Below, piece by piece: positions 13,401-26,190 of a stretch of 64,000 nt of DNA. The position numbers and the translations under genes are program-made. Position 1 is the stretch's first letter. The number at the start of each line of letters is the position of its first letter. The notes beneath the pieces are model-generated. The model ran no database searches. It was not told where the DNA came from and saw only the letters and a program-made list of their open reading frames with translations. Source of the DNA: Thereva unica (Eukaryota; Arthropoda; Insecta; Diptera; Therevidae); the NCBI GenBank assembly GCA_949987705.1, contig OX465286.1, forward strand, positions 8,993,959 to 9,057,958. The letters run 5' to 3'.

Positions 13401-14945
13401 TAACCTATACCAAATGGTCAACGGTCCTACGCGTATTCCTGTCACTGCAAGTCAAGGACGGCACTTCTTTGATCTTTTTCGTACCTTGCACCCAACAAAA
13501 TACTCCGTCAAAATCGACTCTCCTCTGGGCAACTCAGATCACTGTCTAGTCAGCGCCCACTTCCAATATCGATCTCCTATCCCAAAAGTACGCCAGCTCT
13601 TAGGAGAACCATTTGGTATTATGGGAAAGCCAACTGATGGGGGCTGATTCGCTTTTTTCAATCTACTGACTGGGATCTATGTTTCCAGAACCGCGATGTC
13701 AACTTTGCCGCCCTCTGTATTACCAACATTATATTGGCTGGTATGCATCATCTATTCATTCCTCATTCCTGCAAATCCAGAAAGCCTAGGCAGCATGGAG
13801 GGTTCAATCGGGAATGCATGAAAGCAAATAAAACTAAAGAAGCCGCCTACAGAGAGTACAGACATTCTCCGAGCGAACTATCTAGACGTGAGTACATCTG
13901 GTTGAGAAATTCCTGTAAATCCACCATCAGGAAAGTCAAGGAATTATACGATGACAGGCTGAGAAATAAACTCGTTAACTCTACTGCTGGCAGTAAAAAT
14001 TTTTGGTCCTCGGTAACCTCCATCAGGAAGAATTTTACCTCACACATAACGCCTCCATTCATCTACAATAGGCACGTGATAACAGAAAGCAAACCCAAGG
14101 CCGACTTACTTGCATCTCTGTACACCGCAAACTCTTCCATACCCAATGCTGACATGCAACCACCAGCCATCGAGTGTTCCACCCACTCTATGGAGAGTGT
14201 TTTCTTCAGGGTCTTCTTAGGCGTCTCAAAGAGCTTGACTCCAATAAATCCACTGGCCCCGATAATATTTCCCCTACAGTTCTTAAAAAATGGGCCTCAA
14301 GTGTAGGACAAACACGCGCCAAACCTTGTCTGCAGCATCGTAAACTCATGTAAACAGGGACATCGAACTAATTCTTAATTGCGGCCTCAAGAACGTGTCG
14401 AATTTAATGCATTAAAAACGAAGTACTGTCTCATCTCCAATAAAACTTGCACCGGTTTTTCTTCTATTTCGGTGGGCAATGAGATCCTAACGGCAGCACG
14501 GTCTCTAAATATCCTAGGCATAACATTAGCCGAAGATCTGCGCTGGAATAACCACATATTCCAAATTGCGAAACAAGCATCACAGTGCCAGGGATTCCTT
14601 AAAAGTTGCAAATTCCTCCTTCAGCCGTCGGCCAGGGCTATATAATCTACAAGTCCTACATTCATCCCCGTCTCGAATACAACTCGTATTACTGAGCCGG
14701 GGCCCCAGGAACCACCTTAGCTTGGCTGGACAAGGTGCAAAGCCGCGCTCTCAAACTTATTGGTGATTGCGCCCATTTGCTCTTCAATTGAGTCATTAAG
14801 CCACCGTAGGAATGTAGCAGCTCTTGCAAAATATTACCGCTTTTACCACAACGGCTCTGCTCCACTGAAATAAGTAACCTCATGCCTCCACGGCAACATT
14901 TCTCCCGCAACACAAGACTTGCCCGCTCTCGGCTCACCCTAATAG
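13400..14945 (+). pseudogene. Degenerate non-LTR retrotransposon, endonuclease plus reverse transcriptase remnants
   Basis: Translation of 13,411-13,640 gives an apurinic-type endonuclease tail with the motif GNSDHCLVS. The stretch 13,734-14,300 gives the basic linker typical between endonuclease and reverse transcriptase (RNSCKSTIRKVKELY). The stretch 14,379-14,645 gives the end of the reverse transcriptase, with KTKYCLISN and LNILGITLAEDLRWNNHI. The frames shift repeatedly and the central catalytic part is missing, so it is dead. No RNase H is visible, which fits a Jockey/CR1-like group better than the LOA/I-like element at 37.8 kb. A related copy lies on the other strand at 52,200-53,600, and its 3' part is duplicated at 23,159-23,420. 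Confidence 0.8.
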
Positions 14946-15655
14946 TTTACAGCCCTTATCTTATCGCGCACACTACCATGTAGAAATTCGTTTATAACAA
15001 GAACAAGGTAGGAACAACCACCCGAGTCAGTATCAACAGTATCAGTTCAAACGCAAGGTTCACCACCACCATCTCCTCCAACACCCACCCGACTCCCCAT
15101 AATCTATCCTATCTTTCTCTCTGCCGTGTGTGTAATAAAATTGTAATTTTAGTTTAAGTATGCCTTGTTTTGGCTAATAAATAAAATAAAATAAATAATG
15201 TTCTTTAATTTCCAGGGTAACAAATTAAAGGATGAAGTAAATCTCCAAAGCTGGCATCCAGAGCATCACTGCCACCATCCATCCATCCAATCCACCAACC
15301 CGCCAAAATGGGGTTTTTTATACTATATATATTCTATCTATCTATAAAATAAAAAAAAAGCAAAACCAATAAATGAAAATGATTAATTAAAATGAAATGT
15401 ACATTGCCATTATTTCTTTCATCATCTCAAGAAATAAATTGCTTTCTTAGTTTGAATAAAATAAAATGTTTTTTTTCTTGCTCTGATCTAATTAAAAACT
15501 CGAACCAATTTACACCTTAATCGCACACCTATTTTTTTTCTTATTAAATTCCAATGAATGAAGGAAGAAGAAGAAGAAGAAAATGTAAACAAAAATTTCT
15601 TGGTCTCAGCAGGATTTGCACTAGGCCACCATAAACCCCAGGCAGCAAGTCGCTG
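14745..15655 (+). repeat. Left copy of a roughly 0.9-kb duplicated segment (pair: 23,159-24,095)
   Basis: From the retrotransposon tail (ctcaaacttattggtgat) through the tandem AT-rich block and the gaaggaagaagaag tract, the sequence matches 23,159-24,095 in the same orientation with scattered small indels. The pair therefore copies retrotransposon tail and downstream flank together. Confidence 0.85.
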
Positions 15656-17069
15656 CCCCAATTTAGAGCACACGGTCACGTCACGGTCTGATCGCACTTG
15701 CAGATTCCATTTTATTTCCATATCCTTTATATGGATCGACGTCATAATCCGGGTGCTAGTGTGTCTCCTTCCTCGCAAATTCTGTAGAAGGAGAAATCGA
15801 CACATCGTTTTTTTATCTTTTTCATACTAACGCTAACGATTTTTTTCTCTCTCTCTCTCTTCCCAAATAAAATTTCAAGTTTTCAGCAAAGAGAAACTGT
15901 CAAATAACATGAAAAAAGCAAAATGTCGGCGGAAAAGTATATTTTTCTAAATTTTTCGAGTAAAAAATACAAACAAACCTTAAAATTATTCTTTAAATTC
16001 CTTCGTTGAAAACACAGGAAGGCATACACGCTCCCAGCGGTGTCTGCTGTTAGATAATTTCGTGTATAGGACCGGGCCCTTAGCACCTGTTGTGGATATA
16101 ACCAAAAAAATTTGAAGGATTTGCGATCGTCATCGGAAGGAAATAAGTTAATTACCGTGGTTATAGTCACACGTCCATGTTCAATAAACAACCTTTTCAT
16201 TATCCTGCGGATTCCTACACCCTGGTTAAACACCACCGTGCATCAATTTGCCATTAATTACGATCGCATTGCCACCGCCGGCCGCCGCCACCATGCCAGA
16301 AGTTAGTCGACATTTACCATCATCACAAGAGAAGCACCCTTATTTAATCACCCACCCGTGGAATATGTCCAGAATCCGCAACCCCAGCAGTTTCGTGCTA
16401 TCCCGGGGGCTAGACGATCAATTATTTTTAACTTCAAAATAATTAATATTCTTCAATTTCCAGGATGAAATAAATCCCCAAAGCTGGTATCCCAATCATC
16501 ACTGCCATCCACCCACCCCGGCCATCAACCTGTGCAAGCAAATCAACGGACGATGGAAAGGAATCTTTTAAAAAACACCCCGACACCACCGCGAGACGCA
16601 AAATGGTCTTTGCTGGAGATGCGCATCAAATCAACACAAATAAAAACAAGTGAAAGTGATTAAAATGTACAATTGGAGAAATTTATTTTATCGCAAGAAA
16701 TATAAATAAATTGTTTCTTTCTTAATTTAAAAAAAAGGATTTTTTTCTGTGTCATCCGCTGATCTGATAAAGAAATGAGATAATTATTGCCCACCTCTGT
16801 TTAAAGCGAGGCCTCGAGCCGATTTACAGTTTAGTCGCACACCCCATATACCCCAAGTCATATTAAAATTTACAACCCCATTCACAACAGCCAGCAAAAT
16901 TAAACAACATAAATTCTTGGTCTCAGCAGGATTTGCACTAGGGCACCATAAATGGCAGGCAGCAAACTCAGGGCACACGGTGGCGTCACAGTCTGATCGC
17001 AATTGCAGATTCCATTTTATTTCCATATCCTTTATATGGATAAACGTCATAAAAAGCATTTTTAACTAT
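15656..17069. repeat. Mosaic of dispersed modules, no gene
   Basis: The stretch shares modules with the 23.6-26.2 kb region. The tatcctttatatggatcgac module at 15,719-15,738 reappears inverted near 25,655. The tttccaggatgaaataaatc module at 16,460 is a diverged copy of 15,215, also found inverted near 26,150. The gatttgcactaggg motif occurs at about 15,614 and 16,928. The short ORFs seen here are not conserved between copies, so no gene is called. Confidence 0.6.
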
Positions 17070-17335
17070 TCCCGTCTTCCTCCTCGTATTGCTTTTTTTC
17101 TCATTATAAACACCCCCACCACTATTCCCGTCTTCCTCCTCGTATTGCTTTTTTTCTCATTCTAAACACCCCCACCACTATTCCCGTCTTCGTCCTCGTA
17201 TTGCTTTTTTCTCTTTCTAAAAACCACCACCCATTCCCGTCTTTCTCCTCGTATTGCTTTTTTCTCATTCTAAACACCCCCACCACTATTCCCGTCTTCC
17301 TCCTCGTATTGCTTTTTTCTCATTCTAAACACCAT
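17070..17335 (+). repeat. Tandem repeat, about 60 bp unit, five copies
   Basis: The block actattcccgtcttcctcc, followed by tcgtattgctttttt and tctaaacacccccacc, recurs about every 50-60 bp with small indels. A shorter relative appears at 24,120-24,220 and, inverted, at 25,500-25,600. Confidence 0.85.
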
Positions 17336-17461
17336 CGACCGCGTGCTGGCGCTACTATGAATGAAAATCAAATTTTGTACTGAATTTCAGGATTTGCACT
17401 AGGGTATCATAAATGGCAGGCAGCAAGTCGAGAGCCTCAACTCACACGATCATCTGACGTC

Positions 17462-18106
17462 ACTTCCCCCTAAGAAGAAATAATATAAAAAGTATACAAT
17501 TCCTTTTCAAACTAGTTTCTTCACTGTGTTTATTCCTCATTCCAATTTATCGTATTTGATTGGCTGATCGCACTTCCCCTACATTTTATTCACAATTGCA
17601 TTTGAAACTATTTCATTTTTCTCGAAATGTTTTATTTATTAAAATTTTAATTCCAACCGAAATGTTTTATTTAAAATTTAAAATCCAACCGAAAGCTCCG
17701 TCGCCCTGCCTGAAATATTTGTATTTTCCCCCAGCCAAAATTATTGCTGCCTGCGGTTCATGAGACCCTAGTGCAAATCCAAGAAATCGTACTAATACGA
17801 AATAATTTTGGCTGGGAGAAAATACAAATATTTCAGGCAGGGCGACGGAGCTTTCGGTTGGATTTTAAATTTTAAATAAAACATTTCGGTTGGAATTAAA
17901 ATATTTAATAAAACATTTCGAGGAAAATGACAGAAATAGTTTCAAATGCAATTGTGACCTAAATGTTATTGAGGGGAAGTGCGATCAGTGGAGCAAATAC
18001 GAAGAATTGGAATGAGAGAAGAAAACACAGCGATGAAACGAGTTTGAAAAGGAATTGCAATTATTTCTTCTTAGGGGGGAATGACGTCAGGTGATCCCCT
18101 GCCGTC
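17462..18106. mobile_element. Foldback-like inverted repeat, right arm truncated by satellite B
   Basis: The left arm (17,462-17,745) and right arm (about 17,800-18,106) are reverse complements. Paired blocks include the gcagggcgacggagctttcg and ttggattttaaattttaaat segments. The centre, about 17,745-17,800, holds gcctgcggttcatgag. The right arm runs to gatcccctgccg and then switches abruptly to satellite sequence. In the related structure at 24.6 kb the arm continues past this point, so the array has replaced the end of the element. Confidence 0.75.
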
Positions 18107-21100
18107 TGTGAATTCAATTCCACCCCGGGCTGACCAGCATTTCCCGAGATAATGGGCATTCTGCAGCCCCCCTTGGGGAAATCACAAAAGAGGGGATAAC
18201 TCCCGAACCCCTTGGAATTTCCCGGTAAACTTAACTGCGCTGCATTCAGGGGAGCGAGCCCTTTCCCACGAGGACCCATTCGTCCCAATCGGAGCGCTGT
18301 AGCAAAAGTGCGAAAAATCGGGCCAAAATATTCAAAGGGGTACCCCTTTGGATTTTTTGCGGATTTGGGAAATTTCTGGAGCGGCCCTTTTTGGGGTGGG
18401 AAATTGTTGGGGACCTCCCAGGGAGTCTGTGAATTCAATTCCACCCCGGGCTGACCAGTATTTCCCGAGATAATGGGCATTCTGCAGCCCCCCTTGGGGA
18501 AATCACAAAAGAGGGGATAACTCCCGAACCCCTTGGAATTTCCCGGTAAACTTAACTGCGCTGCATTCAGGGGAGCGAGCCCTTTCCCACGAGGACCCAT
18601 TCGTCCCAATCGGAGCGCTGTAGCAAAAGTGCGAAAAATCGGGCCAAAATATTCAAAGGGGTACCCCTTTGGATTTTTTGCGGATTTGGGAAATTTCTGG
18701 AGCGGCCCTTTTTGGGGTGGGAAATTGTTGGGGACCTCCCAGGGAGTCTGTGAATTCAATTCCACCCCGGGCTGACCAGTATTTCCCGAGATAATGGGCA
18801 TTCTGCAGCCCCCCTTGGGGAAATCACAAAAGAGGGGATAACTCCCGAACCCCTTGGAATTTCCCGGTAAACTTAACTGCGCTGGATTCAGGGGAGCGAG
18901 CCCTTTCCAACGAGGCCCCATTCATCCCAATCGGAGCGCTGTAGCAAAAGTGCGAAAAATCGGGCCAAAATATTCAAAGGGATTTGGATTTTTTGCGGAT
19001 TTGGGAAATTTCTGGAGCGGCCCTTTTTGGGGTGGGAAATTGTTGGGGACCTCCCAGGGAGTCTGTGAATTCAATTCCACCCCGGGCTGACCAGTATTTC
19101 CCGAGATAATGGGCATTCTGCAGCCCCCCTTGGGGAAATCACAAAAGAGGGGATAACTCCCGAACCCCTTGGAATTTCCCGGTAAACTTAACTGCGCTGG
19201 ATTCAGGGGAGCGAGCCCTTTCCCACGAGGCCCCATTCATCCCAATCGAAGAGCTGTAGCAAAAGTGCGAAAAATCGGGCCAAAATATTCAAAGGGATTT
19301 GGATTTTTTGCGGATTTGGGAAATTTCTGGAGCGGCCCTTTTTGGGGTGGGAAATTGTTGGGGACCTCCCAGGGAGTCTGTGAATTCAATTCCACCCCGG
19401 GCTGACCAGTATTTCCCGAGATAATGGGCATTCTGCAGCCCCCCTTGGGGAAATCACAAAAGAGGGGATAACTCCCGAACCCCTTGGAATTTCCCGGTAA
19501 ACTTAACTGCGCTGGATTCAGGGGAGCGAGCCCTTTCCCACGAGGCCCCATTCATCCCAATCGGAGAGCTGTAGCAAAAGTGCGAAAAATCGGGCCAAAA
19601 TATTCAAAGGGATTTGGATTTTTTGCGGATTTGGGAAATTTCTGGAGCGGCCCTTTTTGGGGTGGGAAATTGTTGGGGACCTCCCAGGGAGTCTGTGAAT
19701 TCAATTCCACCCCGGGCTGACCAGTATTTCCCGAGATAATGGGCATTCTGCAGCCCCCCTTGGGGAAATCACAAAAGAGGGGATAACTCCCGAACCCCTT
19801 GGAATTTCCCGGTAAACTTAACTGCGCTGGATTCAGGGGAGCGAGCCCTTTCCCACGAGGCCCCATTCATCCCAATCGGAGAGCTGTAGCAAAAGTGCGA
19901 AAAATCGGGCCAAAATATTCAAAGGGATTTGGATTTTTTGCGGATTTGGGAAATTTCTGGAGCGGCCCTTTTTGGGGTGGGAAATTGTTGGGGACCTCCC
20001 AGGGAGTCTGTGAATTCAATTCCACCCCGGGCTGACCAGTATTTCCCGAGATAATGGGCATTCTGCAGCCCCCCTTGGGGAAATCACAAAAGAGGGGATA
20101 ACTCCCGAACCCCTTGGAATTTCCCGGTAAACTTAACTGCGCTGGATTCAGGGGAGCGAGCCCTTTCCCACGAGGCCCCATTCATCCCAATCGGAGAGCT
20201 GTAGCAAAAGTGCGAAAAATCGGGCCAAAATATTCAAAGGGGTACCCCTTTGGATTTTTTGCGGATTTGGGAAATTTCTGGAGCGGCCCTTTTTGGGGTG
20301 GGAAATTGTTGGGGACCTCCCAGGGAGTCTGTGAATTCAATTCCACCCCGGGCTGACCAGTATTTCCCGAGATAATGGGCATTCTGCAGCCCCCCTTGGG
20401 GAAATCACAAAAGAGGGGATAACTCCCGAACCCCTTGGAATTTCCCGGTAAACTTAACTGCGCTGGATTCAGGGGAGCGAGCCCTTTCCCACGAGGCCCC
20501 ATTCATCCCAATCGGAGAGCTGTAGCAAAAGTGCGAAAAATCGGGCCAAAATATTCAAAGGGGTACCCCTTTGGATTTTTTGCGGATTTGGGAAATTTCT
20601 GGAGCGGCCCTTTTTGGGGTGGGAAATTGTTGGGGACCTCCCAGGGAGTCTGCGAATTCAATTCCACCCCGGGCTGACCAGTACTTCCCGAGATAATGGG
20701 CATTCTGCAGCCCCCCTTGGGGACATCACAAAAGAGGGGATAACTCCCGAACCCCTTGGAATTTCCCGGTAAACTTAACTGCGCTGGATTCAGGGGAGCG
20801 AGCCCTTTCCCACGAGGCCCCATTCATCCCAATCGGAGAGCTGTAGCAAAAGTGCGAAAAATCGGGCCAAAATATTCAAAGGGGTACCCCTTTGGATTTT
20901 TTGCGGATTTGGGAAATTTCTGGAGCGGCCCTTTTTGGGGTGGGAAATTGTTGGGGACCTCCCAGGGAGTCTGCGAATTCAATTCCACCCCGGGCTGACC
21001 AGTACTTCCCGAGATAATGGGCATTCTGCAGCCCCCCTTGGGGACATCACAAAAGAGGGGATAACTCCCGAACCCCTTGGAATTTCCCGGTAAACTTAAC

Positions 21101-23158
21101 TGCGCTGGATTCAGGGGAGCGAGCCCTTTCCCACGAGGCCCCATTCATCCCAATCGGAGAGCTGTAGCAAAAGTGCGAAAAATCGGGCCAAAATATTCAA
21201 AGGGGTACCCCTTTGGATTTTTTGCGGATTTGGGAAATTTCTGGAGCGGCCCTTTTTGGGGTGGGAAATTGTTGGGGACCTCCCAGGGAGTCTGTGAATT
21301 CAATTCCACCCCGGGCTGACCAGTATTTCCCGAGATAATGGGCATTCTGCAGCCCCCCTTGGGGAAATCACAAAAGAGGGGATAACTCCCGAACCCCTTG
21401 GAATTTCCCGGTAAACTTAACTGCGCTGGATTCAGGGGAGCGAGCCCTTTCCAACGAGGCCCCATTCATCCCAATCGCAGCGCTGTAGCAAAAGTGCGAA
21501 AAATCGGGCCAAAATATTCAAAGGGGTACCCCTTTGGATTTTTTGCGGATTTGGGAAATTTCTGGAGCGGCCCTTTTTGGGGTGGGAAATTGTTGGGGAC
21601 CTCCCAGGGAGTCTGTGAACTCAATTCCACCCCGGGCTGACCAGTATTTCCCGAGATAATGGGCATTCTGCAGCCCCCTTGGGGAAATCACAAAAGAGGG
21701 GATAACTCCCGAACCCCTTGGAATTTCCCGGTAAACTTAACTGCGCTGGATTCAGGGGAGCGAGCCCTTTCCAACGAGGCCCCATTCATCCCAATCGGAG
21801 CGCTGTAGCAAAAGTGCGAAAAATCGGGCCAAAATATTCAAAGGGGTACCCCTTTGGATTTTTGCGGATTTGGGAAATTTCTGGAGCGGCCCTTTTTGGG
21901 GTGGGAAATTGTTGGGGACCTCCCAGGGAGTCTGCGAATTCAATTCAACCCCGGGCTGACCAGTATTTCCCGAGATAATGGGCATTCTGCAGCCCCCCTT
22001 GGGGAAATCACAAAAGAGGGGATAACTCCCGAACCCCTTGGAATTTCCCGGTAAACTTAACTGCGCTGGATTCAGGGGAGCGAGCCCTTTCCAACGAGGC
22101 CCCATTCATCCCAATCGGAGCGCTGTAGCAAAAGTGCGAAAAATCGGGCCAAAATATTCAAAGGGGTACCCCTTTGGATTTTTGCGGATTTGGGAAATTT
22201 CTGGAGCGGCCCTTTTTGGGGTGGGAAATTGTTGGGGACCTCCCAGGGAGTCTGCGAATTCAATTCAACCCCGGGCTGACCAGTATTTCCCGAGATAATG
22301 GGCATTCTGCAGCCCCCCTTGGGGAAATCACAAAAGAGGGGATAACTCCCGAACCCCTTGGAATTTCCCGGTAAACTTAACTGCGCTGGATTCAGGGGAG
22401 CGAGCCCTTTCCAACGAGGCCCCATTCATCCCAATCGGAGCGCTGTAGCAAAAGTGCGAAAAATCGGGCCAAAATATTCAAAGGGGTACCCCTTTGGATT
22501 TTTGCGGATTTGGGAAATTTCTGGAGCGGCCCTTTTTGGGGTGGGAAATTGTTGGGGACCTCCCAGGGAGTCTGCGAATTCAATTCAACCCCGGGCTGAC
22601 CAGTATTTCCCGAGATAATGGGCATTCTGCAGCCCCCCTTGGGGAAATCACAAAAGAGGGGATAACTCCCGAACCCCTTGGAATTTCCCGGTAAACTTAA
22701 CTGCGCTGGATTCAGGGGAGCGAGCCCTTTCCAACGAGGCCCCATTCATCCCAATCGGAGCGCTGTAGCAAAAGTGCGAAAAATCGGGCCAAAATATTCA
22801 AAGAGGTACCCCTTTGGATTTTTGCGGATTTGGGAAATTTCTGGAGCGGCTCTTTTTGGGGTGGGAAATTGTTGGGGACCTCCCAGGGAGTCTGCGAATT
22901 CAATTCAACCCCGGGCTGACCAGTATTTCCCGAGATAATGGGCATTCTGCAGCCCCCCTTGGGGAAATCACAAAAGAGGGGATAACTCCCGAACCCCTTG
23001 GAATTTCCCGGTAAACTTAACTGCGCTGGATTCAGGGGAGCGAGCCCTTTCCCACGAGGCCCCATTCATCCCAATCGGAGAGCTGTAGCAAAAGTGCGAA
23101 AAATCGGGCCAAAATATTCTAAGGGGTACCCCTTTGGATTTTTTGCGGATTTGGGAAA
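18107..23158. repeat. Satellite array B, 315-321 bp unit, about 16 copies
   Basis: Landmarks such as ggaatttcccggtaaactta recur at spacings of 321, 315 and 320 bp. The 315-bp form lacks six bases around ggggtacccc (aaagggatttgg instead). The 320-bp form, at the right end, has one T fewer in ggattttt. About half of the unit, from gtgaattcaat through gataatgggcattctgcag to the ggaattt block, is nearly identical to array A. The rest is clearly diverged. Long stop-free frames on both strands are a by-product of the repeat, not genes. Confidence 0.97.
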
Positions 23159-23620
23159 TTCAAAGTCTCAAACTTATTGGTGATAGCGCCATTTGCTCTT
23201 CATTTGAGAGTCACTAAGCCACCGTAGGGATGCAGCAGCTCTTGCAAAATATTACCGCTTTTACCACAACGGCTCTGCTCCACTGTGAAGTAAGTAACCT
23301 CATGCCTCCACGGCAACATTTCTCCCGCAACACAAGACTTGCCCGCTCGGCCACCCTAATAGTTTACAGCCCTTATCTTCGCATACACTACGGTATAGAA
23401 ATTTGTTTATAGCAAGAACAACCACCCGAGTCAGTATTCCCGAACTCATACAACACCCAAGAGTTCTCAAACGCAAGGTTCACCACGTTCTCCTCCAACA
23501 ACCACCCGACTCCGCATAATCTGTCCTATCTTCCTCTCTGCCGTGTGTAATAAAATTGTTATTTTATTTTAAATATGCCTTGTTTTGGCTAATAAATAAA
23601 ATAAAATAAATAATGTTCTT
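23159..23620 (+). pseudogene. Second copy of the non-LTR retrotransposon 3' part
   Basis: The sequence after the last array B unit matches 14,745-15,210 in the same orientation. It contains the ctcaaacttattggtgatag tail of the reverse-transcriptase region, ggcaacatttctcccgc, and a 3' region ending near aataaataaaataaaataaa. The array joins it within the element, not at the element end. Confidence 0.8.
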
Positions 23621-26190
23621 TAATTTCCAGGGTAACAAATTAAAGGACGAAGTAAATCTCCAAAGCTGGCATCCAGAGCATCACTGCCACCATCCATCCA
23701 TCCAATCCACCAACCCACCAACAACCAGCGCAAGCACATCCGAAGCATACACAAAATGGGGGTTTTTTATTCTATATATTCTATCTATGTAAAAATAAAA
23801 AAAAGTATAACCAATAAATGAAAATCATTAATTAAAATAAAATGTATATTGCCATAATTCCGTTTAATAAATTGCTTTCTTAGTTTGAATAAAATAAAAT
23901 GTTTTTTCTTCTTGCCAGCCGCTGATCTAATTAAAAACTCGAACCAATTTACAGCTTGATCGCACACCTATTTTTTTTTTTCTTATTAAAATTAAAGTTT
24001 CAAGGAATGAAGGAAGAAGAAGAAAATGTAAACAAAAATTTCTTGGTCCCAGCAGGATTTGCACTAGGGCACCATAAATGGCAGCCAGCAAGTCGACAGC
24101 TGATCGCACTGCCACCCAAAAAAAAAATAAGCATGTTTAAAACTATTCCCGTCTTCATCGTATTCCTTTTTCTCTAATTCTAAACATCACCGACCCCTTT
24201 TCACCTATTCTAAACACCACCGACCGCGGGCGCTTGGAACATTTAATTTTGCTCGCATTTTGTACTGAATTTCAGGATTTACACCAGGCCACCATAAACC
24301 CCAGGCAGCAAGCCGACAGCCTCAATTTTTATATGAATGACGTAGCTCCATTTTGACGTCATAACCCGGAGTAAATGTGCTACTGTGTGTCTCCTTCATA
24401 AACAGCATTTTTAACTATTCCCGCCTTCCTCGAATTATTTTTACTCTCATTCTATACACCACCGACGACCCCTTTTCTCCCATTCTAAACACCACCGACG
24501 ACCCCTTTTCTCCCATTCTAAACACCGCCGACCGCCAGCCAGCGCTCGGAACATTTAATTTTGCTCGCATTTTGTACTGAATTTCAGGATTTGCACTAGG
24601 GCACCATGAATCGCAGGCAGCAATTTCTGAGGCGGCAGGGAATCACCTGACGTCACTTCCCCCTAAGAAGAAAGAATTTAAAAAGTATACACAATTCCTT
24701 TTCATTCCAATTCATCATATTTGCTCTGCTGATCGCACTTCCCCTACATTTTATTCACAATTGCATTTGAAACTATTTCTTTCATTTTTCTCGAAATGTT
24801 TTATTTAAAATTTTAATTCCAACCGAAAGCCCCCGCCCCTGCCTGAAATATTTGCCGAATTGTCCGATTTCTTAGTTTCGCCAGGATTTCCACCAGGGTA
24901 TCATGAACCGCAAGCAGCAATTCGACAAATTTATCAGGCGGACATTTCGAGAAAATGAAAGAAATAGTTTCAAATGCAATTGTGACCTACATTTTATTTA
25001 GGGGAAGTGCGATCAGCAAATACAATGAATTAGAATGAGAGAAAAAAACACAGTGATGAAAATAGTTTGAAAATGAATTGTGTATACTTTTTATATTATT
25101 TCTTCTTAAGGGGTAGTGACGTCAGCTGATCTTGTGTTCCGAGTTGAGGCTGCCTGCTTGCTGCCTGGGGTTTATGGTGGCCTGGTGTAAATCCTGAATT
25201 TCAGTACAAAATGCGACCAAAATTAAATGTTCCGAGCGCCCGCGGTCGTCGGTGTTTAGAATGGGAGAAAAGGGGTCGTCGGTGGTGTATAGAATGAGAG
25301 TAAAAATAATTCGAGGAAGGCGGGAATAGTTAAAAATGCTGTTTATGAAGGAGACACACAGTAGCACATTTACTCCGGGTTATGACGTCAAAATGGAGCT
25401 ACGTCATTCATATAAAAATTGAGGCTGTCGGCTTGCTGCCTGGGGTTTATGGTGGCCTGGTGTAAATCCTGAAATTCAGTACAAAATGCGACCAATGTTC
25501 CAAGCGCCCGCGGTCGGTGGTGTTTAGAATGGGAGAAAAGGGATCGTCGGTGGTGTTTAGAATGGGAGATAAAGCAATACGAGGAAGACGAAAATAGTTA
25601 AAAGTGTTAAAAGTTATGACGGAGACATACTAGCACCCGGATTATGACGTCGATCCATATAAAGGATATGGAAATAAAATGGAATCTGCAAGTGCGATCA
25701 GACCGTGACGTAACCATGTGCTCTAAATTGAGGCTGCGACTTGCTGCCTGGGGTTTATGGTGGCCTGGTGCAAATCCTGGCGAGCCGAAGAAATTTTGAT
25801 GTTACTTTTTTGAAAGTGAGAAGAATTTTTTTTATGCGTGCGACTAGGACTTCGCCATTAACCAGGGCAGGTGCTACATACAGATTGGGTGGGGGATGAC
25901 AAGGAAATGAAAAATTGTTTTTTTTTTTTTTAACTAAGAAAGAAAGAAATTTAATGCTAGAGATGATATAATATAAATTACATGTAAATTTTAATCACTT
26001 AATTAATAACATGTGTTTTATTTATTTTATATTTCGGTCGGTGGTCGGTGGTTGATTTTTTGAAAATCCCTTTCCACCGTCCTTGGATTTGCTTGCCCTT
26101 GTTGTTGGCTGGGGTGGGTGGACAGCGGTGATGCACAGGACTTGGAGATTTACTTCGTCCTTTAATTTATTGCACTGGAAATTAAAGAAC
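23621..26190. mobile_element. Long inverted repeat, foldback-like, about 2.6 kb
   Basis: The arms at about 23,621-24,803 and 24,943-26,190 are imperfect reverse complements around a 140-bp centre. Paired blocks include atttcgagaaaatgaaagaa with its complement near 24,780, the gacgtcataacccggag block with its complement near 25,380, and the atttccagggtaacaaatta block with its complement near 26,165. The gatttgcactagggcacca motif recurs within each arm. No transposase frame is visible. The modular arms resemble Foldback-type elements, but the family cannot be named from this sequence alone. Confidence 0.75.

Noticed and set aside
18061..23183. ORFs on both strands in array B, up to 286 codons
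   Set aside because: They are unit-periodic and open on both strands at once because the repeat lacks stops; the longest simply crosses three 321-bp units (a multiple of three).
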